NCBI GenBank assembly: GCA_001874305.1
Contig: MPCU01000003.1
Coordinates: forward strand, 1 to 64,000
DNA from: Bacteriovorax sp. MedPE-SWde
GTDB lineage: Bacteria > Bdellovibrionota > Bacteriovoracia > Bacteriovoracales > Bacteriovoracaceae
Length of the DNA: 64,000 nucleotides
Direction of reading: 5' to 3'
Below the pieces are notes generated by a model. It was given only the letters and a program-made list of their open reading frames with translations, had not been told where the DNA came from and did no database searches. Made by a program: the position numbers and the translations under genes. Shown here piece by piece: positions 24,795 to 31,913 of the stretch; the first letter of the stretch is position 1; every line of letters begins with the position of its first letter.

Positions 24795-24947
24795 ATGAAA
24801 GAATTTCTTACTGACTATATTGAGTATCTGAGAACTAGAAAGAAGTATATCTTCTTACCAATTCTCATTTTTACTATTCTTCTATCTGTTATTGCATTTC
24901 TTGGTCAGGGCGCTGCGATAGCACCATTCGTGTATACGATCTTTTAG
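24795..24947 (+). CDS. DUF5989-family 50-residue membrane microprotein
   Basis: A 50-residue protein with AAGGA before its ATG, starting 31 bp after the cytochrome stop and ending 1 nt before the GT2 start. A basic segment (LRTRKKY) precedes one transmembrane helix (about 20-38), and it ends GQGAAIAPFVYTIF. That ending, with G-x-G-x-A-x-A-PF-Y-F, is the DUF5989 signature. DUF5989 microproteins normally follow NodU-type carbamoyltransferases and SxtJ proteins; no carbamoyltransferase is in this operon (the nearest is at 3504). The function is unknown. Confidence 0.82.
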   Translation: MKEFLTDYIEYLRTRKKYIFLPILIFTILLSVIAFLGQGAAIAPFVYTIF

Positions 24948-24948
24948 T

Positions 24949-25659
24949 ATGAGTAGTATTTCCGTAATTATTCCAGCTTTAAACGAAGAACAAAATCTCA
25001 GACCAACGGTTGAAAAGATTCTCTCTGTTGTGCCCCAATACTTTGAACATTTTGAGTTACTAATTTATGACGATGGTAGTGAAGACAAGACAACTGAGAT
25101 TGGTATAGATCTAGCAAAACATGATAGTATTAAGTTTACTCGTCATGATATTTCTAAGAATCTTGGATATATATACCAAGATGGTATTAAGAATGCGACA
25201 TGTGAATACGTGATAATGATTCATGGCCAAAATGATATTAAAATTGAAAGTCTTAATTCAATTTTTCAAAATAAAGAGAGTGACCTTGTTATACCATTTC
25301 AAAAAAATACTTTTGAAAGACCTCTTTCTCGAGCTTTAATATCGAGACTATTTGTACTCATTAATAATCTAATATTTGGACTTAGGCTGAAGTACTATAA
25401 TCACTATGTACTCTGTAGGAAGTCATTACTAGAATCTATTGAAATAACTTCTTTTAGCTATGCATTTCAAGCTGAAGTCTTAGTTAAGTTAATTAAGCAG
25501 GGAGTAGAGTTTAAAGAAGTCGGTATATATGATGATTTCTCTAATAAAGTAGAATCAAAGGCTTTTAGAGTTAGAAATATTATAGGCGTGATGAAATTCT
25601 ATATTTCAATCATTCATTACCTTTATATCAAAAGAAAAAAAGGTGAGTGTTGTGAGTGA
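24949..25659 (+). CDS. GT2 glycosyltransferase-like protein with altered DxD
   Basis: 236 residues, GT-A fold of DPM1 type: SVIIPALNEEQN, LIYDDGSEDKT and NLGYIYQDGIKNA match the family. Where the metal-binding D-x-D usually stands, the sequence reads MIHGQNDI, so the canonical acidic pair is missing or shifted. A related group of GT2-like proteins has a P-G-D-N type variant at this place, so loss of activity should not be assumed. It follows the DUF5989 microprotein by 1 nt and overlaps the radical SAM gene by 8 bp. Confidence 0.8.
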   Translation: MSSISVIIPALNEEQNLRPTVEKILSVVPQYFEHFELLIYDDGSEDKTTEIGIDLAKHDSIKFTRHDISKNLGYIYQDGIKNATCEYVIMIHGQNDIKIESLNSIFQNKESDLVIPFQKNTFERPLSRALISRLFVLINNLIFGLRLKYYNHYVLCRKSLLESIEITSFSYAFQAEVLVKLIKQGVEFKEVGIYDDFSNKVESKAFRVRNIIGVMKFYISIIHYLYIKRKKGECCE

Positions 25660-26575
25660 TTTTGTAGCAAAGAGGCTAGGGTTTCCAATACCTGATCTTC
25701 TTAAATTTCCAAAATACTTTCATATTGAAACAATTGATATGTGTAATGCAAGATGTATTATGTGTGGAATTGATTTTGATAAGAAAAATTCAAAAACTAT
25801 GAGTGATGATCTTTTTCAAAAAATTGTAAAGGAAATGATCCCATGGAAAGAACATATAGAAAAAGTAATGCCATATCTTGATGGTGAGCCTCTACTTGAT
25901 AGAGATATATGCAATAGAATAAAACTTCTAAAAGATAGTGGTATTAGGCTTGTTAATATTGCTACAAATGGAAGTTTACTAAGTGATAGGATTATCACTA
26001 ATTTACTTGATAGTGGTTTAGACGAAATATATGTGACGATTGACTCACTAGACAAAACTACTTATGAGGCAATTAGAGTAGGACTAAAGTTTGAGAAGGT
26101 TCTCAATCAAACCCTTCGATTAATTGAAATGAGAAACTCTTCAGGATCATCTCTTAAAATTAGAGTACAAATGGTGAGACAAGAATCAAATTATAGTGAA
26201 GCTGAAGATTTTATTAAATTTTGGAAATCTAAATTAAATAATTGTGATCAAGTCGTAATACAAAATGCCCACAACTGGGGTAATAAGGTCGATGTTTTAA
26301 AAATTGGTGACGAGCATATAGTGAACGACAAGCCTTGTATTGCACTATGGGGTACATTTGTTGCTCATATGGATGGAACTGTACCACTTTGCTGTATTGA
26401 TACTGAGTCCGATCACAAAATAGGTAACTTGAATAAGAACACCATCCAAGAAGTGTGGACAAATCAGCTTCTTCTTAAATATCGCGAACTTCATGAGAAT
26501 GGAAATCGTTCTCGAATTGATATGTGTAACGGCTGTACACTATGGCGCGAAGATAAGCGCTCTATTGCTGATTAG
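25652..26575 (+). CDS. Radical SAM/SPASM enzyme
   Basis: 307 residues from the GTG at 25652; an AGGTGAG SD lies 4-5 nt upstream, whereas the GTG 9 bases earlier falls inside that SD. The radical SAM motif is C31-x3-C35-x2-C38 (CNARCIMC), followed by YLDGEPLL and ATNGSLL. A C-terminal SPASM region has PCIALW, GTVPLCCID and CNGCTLW cysteines for an auxiliary cluster. It ends the CRTAC-DUF1501-cytochrome-DUF5989-GT2 series. The substrate is unknown, with carbohydrate or peptide modification possible. The stop overlaps the convergent membrane protein gene by 4 bp. Confidence 0.88.
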   Translation: MSDFVAKRLGFPIPDLLKFPKYFHIETIDMCNARCIMCGIDFDKKNSKTMSDDLFQKIVKEMIPWKEHIEKVMPYLDGEPLLDRDICNRIKLLKDSGIRLVNIATNGSLLSDRIITNLLDSGLDEIYVTIDSLDKTTYEAIRVGLKFEKVLNQTLRLIEMRNSSGSSLKIRVQMVRQESNYSEAEDFIKFWKSKLNNCDQVVIQNAHNWGNKVDVLKIGDEHIVNDKPCIALWGTFVAHMDGTVPLCCIDTESDHKIGNLNKNTIQEVWTNQLLLKYRELHENGNRSRIDMCNGCTLWREDKRSIAD

Positions 26576-28224
26576 TAATAGAAGCTTTCTTTTCTGCCAT
26601 TAATTACATCTAGCTTAAGTTTCCAATGCTTTGGCACAACAATACCTTTTAGTTTATATTTCGAAAATATCTCTTTCCAGTTCTCACTACTTCTCTCTTC
26701 CCAAGTGATTTTAACTGCATCTTGTGGAACATGAACATCTCTAGGCCAACTTTTATTTCTATTTAATAAATCAAGGCCGTATATCTCTTTAAAGTAGTGA
26801 TTAAATTCCTGAAACATTTCTGGCGCATAAGGTAAATCATCCATCGTATCTACTTCGAGTAAAATAGGAGACTTTGCTCTTATCTGAAAATGACTACAAT
26901 TCGGACATGTAAGTAATACCCCATCTTTCTTTTGTATAAATTTAAAAAACTCTGAGTTCGTATAGTCTTGATAGTCATTAAGATTGTACTTGAGAGCTGG
27001 GCCAGCAGTAATAATGTGCTTTAATAGAATCGTAAATGAAACAATATATAGTGGAATCTCTCGATACTTAAATAATTTTGTTTTTAAAGGTATAAAAATA
27101 ATAGGTATCATGCATAACATGAAGATAGATATATTAAATAAGTATTGCTCTCTTAGAACTTCAAAGCTCTTATAGTTTCCATAATAAAAATGTAAGAAAG
27201 AAATACCTACAAATAGAAGGAAATTGTGAATCGCGGATTTCTTTTCACTGTATATAGATAATAAGAGTACAGGAAAAATATAGATTCCAATATTAAGGAA
27301 TCGATGTGGCATCAACATATGTGACGCTGATGTTAAATTAGATATTACTGTTGAGACTAGAACTAGGGCACTTGTAACCATCATTACTTGATGTACCTCC
27401 GAGTTTTCTCTTCGAGACCTTAATGTAATTAGCGGTAGAGATAGAGCTAGTATAACACCCGCAGAAATAGGGATTGTTCTTCTATGGACATCCCAATTTG
27501 AAAAGAAGTAGTCGAGAAATATATCAATATTAGTAGTGATATAGGCTATTGTATCTGTTGATACCGTTAATTGAAAAATTGTTAAACTCGCTATACTTAC
27601 TAATAGTCCTGCAAAAAGGTAAGGGTAGCTGAATAGAAATGAATCCTTCTTTTCTTTATTAAATACGATGAAATGTGTTAAGAAAATTAGAGAAACCCAA
27701 ATAAACCAAATAGGATGTACTGAAGCCAGAAGTCCTAGAAGTGCGTAAGAAAGCCTCTTTTGGTTAGCTAAGAAAGCTGAGATAGTTAATACTCCCCAAG
27801 ATAGCCCAAACGCACCAGAGGTACTCTTTGTATCGAGAAGTGAGATGTCATATGTTGGAGCAAAGTCATATAGAAGAAAATAGAAGACTATAAGTGGCGT
27901 ACAATATCCAACTAAAGTATCTTTTTTCTTTATTGCGTAGGTGAACATCGAAAGAGACAAGAATGATAATCCACCTAGTAGACCACTCATAAGTATAGAT
28001 AGTGTTCTTTCTGTAAAACCAAGCTTTAAAAGTATCGCTAATAGTTGGGCCGGTAGTGACCAAAGTGTCTTTTGGAAATATAACTGTGGAGTTTGATATG
28101 GGTAGTCTATAATTCCTGCAATAATTTGTGCATTTTCTACAACATCTTGTAGTGATGAATAGTGAATAATTCCAAAGAGAAAACCAGTAAGACTAGATAA
28201 GAATAAATACTTATACTTTCTCAC
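26572..28224 (-). CDS. Polytopic membrane protein, GT-C glycosyltransferase-like
   Basis: 550 residues with about ten to twelve hydrophobic segments over residues 1-430 and a soluble C-terminal domain of about 120 residues. The first external loop has Tyr/Pro-rich segments (IIDYPYQTPQLYFQK) and a FAPTYDIS motif, a layout shared with GT-C enzymes that use polyprenyl-phosphate sugars. No defined family signature is seen. The GTG start overlaps the stop of the aminotransferase gene (GTGA), so it is the last gene of the 2OG-oxygenase/LIC12192 operon. It may attach or flip the sugar made by that operon (inference). Confidence 0.65.
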   Translation of the reverse strand: MRKYKYLFLSSLTGFLFGIIHYSSLQDVVENAQIIAGIIDYPYQTPQLYFQKTLWSLPAQLLAILLKLGFTERTLSILMSGLLGGLSFLSLSMFTYAIKKKDTLVGYCTPLIVFYFLLYDFAPTYDISLLDTKSTSGAFGLSWGVLTISAFLANQKRLSYALLGLLASVHPIWFIWVSLIFLTHFIVFNKEKKDSFLFSYPYLFAGLLVSIASLTIFQLTVSTDTIAYITTNIDIFLDYFFSNWDVHRRTIPISAGVILALSLPLITLRSRRENSEVHQVMMVTSALVLVSTVISNLTSASHMLMPHRFLNIGIYIFPVLLLSIYSEKKSAIHNFLLFVGISFLHFYYGNYKSFEVLREQYLFNISIFMLCMIPIIFIPLKTKLFKYREIPLYIVSFTILLKHIITAGPALKYNLNDYQDYTNSEFFKFIQKKDGVLLTCPNCSHFQIRAKSPILLEVDTMDDLPYAPEMFQEFNHYFKEIYGLDLLNRNKSWPRDVHVPQDAVKITWEERSSENWKEIFSKYKLKGIVVPKHWKLKLDVINGRKESFYY

Positions 28225-29306
28225 TGTTGAAACTCGCTGTAGTTATTAATTATATCGATCACATATTGTACTTGAGTAGAGCTCATATTCTCATGACATG
28301 GAATATTTATGACTTGATCAATAATAGTTTCCGCATTGCTACTATCATTTTTAGAGTCTTTATAGATCTCTAGTTGTGATATGAGAGGAGAGTGTTCAAT
28401 CTTAGTTTCGATACCTTTAGTTATAAGATACTCTTGAAATTTATTTCTATCTTTTGTAAAAATAGTAAAAGTATAGTGTACGTCTCCATTTTTCTTTGGA
28501 ACGAAATCTACTCCTTTTAAGTTCTTCTGATATTTCAAGTATATTTCTTCCCTACTAAGTAGAACTTTATTTATATTTCTTAATCTATGTTTTAGTACGA
28601 GACATTGAAGTGGATCAATTCGATGATTAATTGAGATTTTACAACATTTCTTTTCTTCATTCATACCATTGTAAATTAATGGGGATAGTTTGCTGTTCAG
28701 AGTCTGGTCTTTAGTAGTTATAAAACCAGAGTCTCCCATCGCTCCAAGCAGCTTCATGCAATTAGTGCTGAAACATCCAATGTCACCAATAGTGCCAAGA
28801 TACTGATCATTGTACTTAGCTCCAAAGGCTTGAGAAGTATCTTCAATAACTTTTAGGTTGTGCTTATTGGCCAAAGACATAATAGAGCCCATATCACAGG
28901 CCGTGCCTGCAAAATGTACAGCAACAATTGCCTTTGTTTTATTTGTAATTAATTTCTCTATTGAATGAGGACATATTGTGAGGTCATTTTTAATGTCTGC
29001 AAAGACACACGATGCTCCAAGTTCGGCATATGCATTTGCGGAGGCGTAAAAAGATAGCGAAGGTATGATTACTTCATCACCACTACTTATGTCCAATACT
29101 CTACCAGCGAGGTATAGAGCAGAGGTTCCAGAAGCTACAAGCTGTATATTATTTGTATTGAAATATTCTTTTAATGAGTTTTCATATTCTGTAAGGGCAT
29201 CACCGCCAACCATTCTTCCTTTTTGAAGAAAATCATCAAAAAGGGAAAGGTACTTTTGGCGTTCAACTTCATCTTTTACTGCTAAGTCTAGATACGGTAC
29301 ATTCAT
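28221..29306 (-). CDS. DegT/DnrJ/EryC1 sugar aminotransferase
   Basis: 361 residues, the typical family length. It begins VPYLDLAV, has ASGTSALYLA in the PLP pocket, D156 (VIEDTSQAFGA) and the Schiff-base K185 in FSTNCMKLLGAMGDSG, which corresponds to the classic SF-PTKNLGALGDAG. It should transaminate an NDP-keto-hexose to an amino sugar with Glu as donor. It is fourth in a five-gene minus-strand operon with a 2OG oxygenase, the LIC12192-family protein and a methyltransferase; the spacing to the methyltransferase is 6 bp. Confidence 0.92.
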   Translation of the reverse strand: MNVPYLDLAVKDEVERQKYLSLFDDFLQKGRMVGGDALTEYENSLKEYFNTNNIQLVASGTSALYLAGRVLDISSGDEVIIPSLSFYASANAYAELGASCVFADIKNDLTICPHSIEKLITNKTKAIVAVHFAGTACDMGSIMSLANKHNLKVIEDTSQAFGAKYNDQYLGTIGDIGCFSTNCMKLLGAMGDSGFITTKDQTLNSKLSPLIYNGMNEEKKCCKISINHRIDPLQCLVLKHRLRNINKVLLSREEIYLKYQKNLKGVDFVPKKNGDVHYTFTIFTKDRNKFQEYLITKGIETKIEHSPLISQLEIYKDSKNDSSNAETIIDQVINIPCHENMSSTQVQYVIDIINNYSEFQQ

Positions 29307-29312
29307 TTTATC

Positions 29313-29975
29313 TCACTCGAAAAACATAAATTCATAATCGTGTTGATAATCAGCATTATCAAATATCCACTTCCAACCGGTAGGTGAGAAGAAAGATTCG
29401 CAAGTTAGTTGCCAGTAAAGAAGATTTACCTTCTCTTCTGGAGTTCTGTAGGACTCTACACAAATCCAAGCGTTCTTTCTCGAAACACGTGAAATCTCTC
29501 TTAGTGCTTTTGTTACGTCGTGGATCTCTAAGTTATGTAATGTTGCATGACTTATGACGAGATCAAATTGATTATCTTTGTAGGGAATCTCTCTTGCATC
29601 TCCAACCTTTAGGTAGTGTGAAATTTCACTCTTTGAATTTTGAATTGCATATTCTGAGATGTCGATTCCCATTACTGATATGCCAGGAAGTATCTGCTTA
29701 ATTTCAAATAGCAAAAAACCTTTTCCACATCCAATATCTAGTACCGATGAATCGTTAGTTAGCTTGTACTTGTTTATGAATTCTTGGGCCACCGATGACC
29801 AACGCCCATCGTACTTGTAACCACCATAGCCATATTTTCGATCACCATCCCAGTACTCTTTTCCAAACTGATAGGCCACTTGAGAACAATGTACCTTATC
29901 TTCTTCTATAACTCTTTTTTGGTAATCTCTCTTCGTTGAATTATGTAACTTGGTAATGATATTAACTTCTGACAT
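29313..29975 (-). CDS. Class I SAM-dependent methyltransferase
   Basis: 220 residues of Methyltransf_11 type. Motif I is VLDIGCGKGFLLFEI, motif II carries VMGIDISEYAI, and SHATLHNLEIHD is the post-I acidic/His region. An insertion-rich N-terminus (GKEYWDGDRKYGYGGYKYDGRW) is typical of methyltransferases in polysaccharide clusters. It likely methylates a sugar or an intermediate made by its operon partners. A GGAAGGT SD precedes the ATG, which overlaps the LIC12192-family gene by 14 bp. Confidence 0.85.
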   Translation of the reverse strand: MSEVNIITKLHNSTKRDYQKRVIEEDKVHCSQVAYQFGKEYWDGDRKYGYGGYKYDGRWSSVAQEFINKYKLTNDSSVLDIGCGKGFLLFEIKQILPGISVMGIDISEYAIQNSKSEISHYLKVGDAREIPYKDNQFDLVISHATLHNLEIHDVTKALREISRVSRKNAWICVESYRTPEEKVNLLYWQLTCESFFSPTGWKWIFDNADYQHDYEFMFFE

Positions 29976-30354
29976 TTTGACCTTCCATTGCTATTTTTTT
30001 TGTCAGTACAATATCTTCAATTTGTTGAATGTTATCTGGGTCTTTTATCACTATCTTTTCATAGGCAAAGTGCAGCTCAGTTCCATTATTTAGAATTTTC
30101 TCACATATATCCTTCGACTTCTTCACAGAGTTTGGAAGCGAATTAATTGAATATAGTATAACGGCATCAAAGTTATGAGAATCCTCAGTAATTGTTTCAA
30201 GAACAATATTATTACATCCATTTAACTCAGTAGCTGAAAGTGAAAATGGAATATTATTATCATTATAATACTCCCTAATAATCATATTCTGTATTCTTTG
30301 AGGTATATTACTATCTGAAGTAATATAGGACTTCCATTTTTTCTCAGAGTTCAT
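29962..30354 (-). CDS. Sporadic carbohydrate cluster protein, LIC12192 family
   Basis: 130 residues from the ATG at 30354 (a TTG one codon earlier is less likely). The pattern SNIPQRIQNMIIREY, then FSLSATELNG, FDAVILYSINSLP, GTELHFAYEKI and IEDI matches my memory of the LIC12192 family first named in Leptospira, small proteins that occur sporadically in surface-carbohydrate clusters. The biochemical role is unknown. It overlaps the oxygenase gene by 11 bp and the methyltransferase gene by 14 bp. The oxygenase beside it is of the kind often paired with this family, which strengthens the call. Confidence 0.8.
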   Translation of the reverse strand: MNSEKKWKSYITSDSNIPQRIQNMIIREYYNDNNIPFSLSATELNGCNNIVLETITEDSHNFDAVILYSINSLPNSVKKSKDICEKILNNGTELHFAYEKIVIKDPDNIQQIEDIVLTKKIAMEGQNVRS

Positions 30355-31093
30355 CAAACATATTCCCTAATTTTGTAACAGGTTTTGGAGATATAGGAAT
30401 ATAGTAGCTTCCCATCTCTTTTTGATCATAAGGTGTAAGTAGAGACTTAAATCTCATGTTGATAGAACATCTTGTTTCAGAAGTCTCATTAATGATATTT
30501 CCATGAAGTAAATTATGTGAAAATAGCAGTGTTTCTCCTGGATCAATATTAATGAACTTATACTTTGATTTTACATCTTCTTTTAGATTTTCGATTGTCT
30601 TATATTCACCATTTTTAAGTTTAGTGATGGCCTGAACGGAATCTTTTAAAGGTATTATGTACATTGAATTTGAATCATATGCCTTAGTTAGGGGCATCCA
30701 AACAGTTAGCTCATAATTTGAATTCCCACATAGAGAATCACTATGAATGTCGAGTAGGTCATCGGAGATATTAGGTCGATGTATTGATAGGTTTATATTT
30801 TTTTGCATGGCCAATTCATTGCCAACTAATGAATAAATATAACTCTTAAAATCATTGTAAATGGAATGATGAAAAGAATGATCTTGGTTTAATCTTTTAA
30901 TGGCATCAAGCCTAATTGGATTGATATCCTTTAAATCACTTTGATGTATTCTATTAAGGTCCATTTCAAAAATAGATGTTAATTCATCCTGAATTTTTTC
31001 ATAGGTATTAGTTGAGTTTTTTACGATGATATATCCATTTTCTAAAAAAATCTGATGGTTGTGTAATTCATTTTCTTCTAAGACTATTTGCAT
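30344..31093 (-). CDS. 2OG-Fe(II) oxygenase of the sporadic carbohydrate cluster type
   Basis: 249 residues, PhyH-like double-stranded beta helix. The iron ligands are visible as H117-x-D119 (LDIHSDSL) and a distal H197 (LLHGNI), with R208 or R214 for 2-oxoglutarate. It should hydroxylate or oxidise a carbohydrate precursor using O2 and 2-oxoglutarate. It is the first gene of a five-gene operon followed by the LIC12192-family protein. The minus-strand TATAAT ends 6 nt before the ATG and no SD is present, so the whole operon may begin with a leaderless start. Confidence 0.85.
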   Translation of the reverse strand: MQIVLEENELHNHQIFLENGYIIVKNSTNTYEKIQDELTSIFEMDLNRIHQSDLKDINPIRLDAIKRLNQDHSFHHSIYNDFKSYIYSLVGNELAMQKNINLSIHRPNISDDLLDIHSDSLCGNSNYELTVWMPLTKAYDSNSMYIIPLKDSVQAITKLKNGEYKTIENLKEDVKSKYKFINIDPGETLLFSHNLLHGNIINETSETRCSINMRFKSLLTPYDQKEMGSYYIPISPKPVTKLGNMFDEL

Positions 31094-31206
31094 AAGATAA
31101 TTATATAGTAAGTCTATATGTGCTTAAAGATTAAAGAGTTAGTTTTTTCTAGCATAATTTTAATATATGAAAGTATGTTAAAATTAAGGCACTTTAAGAG
31201 GAGATT

Positions 31207-31911
31207 ATGAAAACATTATCAAAGAAAAAGAAGCTGATAGGTCTTATGTTGATCATAATAGTAGTTGAGTTTATTCTTCCACTATTTGATACATACTTCT
31301 TTCCTGAAAATATTGATAGTATAAAGTCTTCAGGTCAAAGGCCTTTATATACTTTGATGTTTATTTTAATATATGTCATACAACCATATTTTCCAGTAGT
31401 ACTTTCTAATTTGTGTTTCAAAGACAGTATAAAGAAGCTAGACATTTATAAGCGATTTAAAATTGCTTACATAGTTAGCGTCTTCTTTAATTTTATATCA
31501 ATTTTTTCTACATCAATGATTACCCAATACCTAACTACAAGATCAGTTAATATAAATGAGGAAGAGAAAAATTTTTTTCAAATGTCATTTGAACTAGCTA
31601 CGACCTTCTTTGTCATGCTCTTTGATGATCTTCTGATTCCAGTATCTGAACTTATTGGATATTTCTGTATAGTTTTGTTAATAATTAAATCACTAGATTT
31701 ACAAAGTTGGCATAAGACATTATTGACCGTTATTGCGGTTCCTACAGTATATACAATTATTGCAGCTTATTTAGGAATATTTAATTATGAACTTCACCTC
31801 TTTGACAGAATAGGCCTAGACCTATTAGAAAAAAATGGTGATATAACACGATTTTCTCTTTATTTAATAATTCCGTATTTATTCTTTTTTAGAAAAGAAG
31901 TAAGTGAATAG
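31207..31911 (+). CDS. Polytopic membrane protein of unknown function
   Basis: 234 residues with about six hydrophobic segments (starting near residues 10, 45, 88, 137, 170 and 215) and a basic N-terminus. No family is recognised. A good SD (AAGAGGAG) precedes the ATG. It ends 2 nt before the start of the large membrane protein at 31914, so the two are probably one transcription unit; a helper or partner role for that GT-C-like protein is inference. Confidence 0.65.
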   Translation: MKTLSKKKKLIGLMLIIIVVEFILPLFDTYFFPENIDSIKSSGQRPLYTLMFILIYVIQPYFPVVLSNLCFKDSIKKLDIYKRFKIAYIVSVFFNFISIFSTSMITQYLTTRSVNINEEEKNFFQMSFELATTFFVMLFDDLLIPVSELIGYFCIVLLIIKSLDLQSWHKTLLTVIAVPTVYTIIAAYLGIFNYELHLFDRIGLDLLEKNGDITRFSLYLIIPYLFFFRKEVSE

Positions 31912-31913
31912 TG

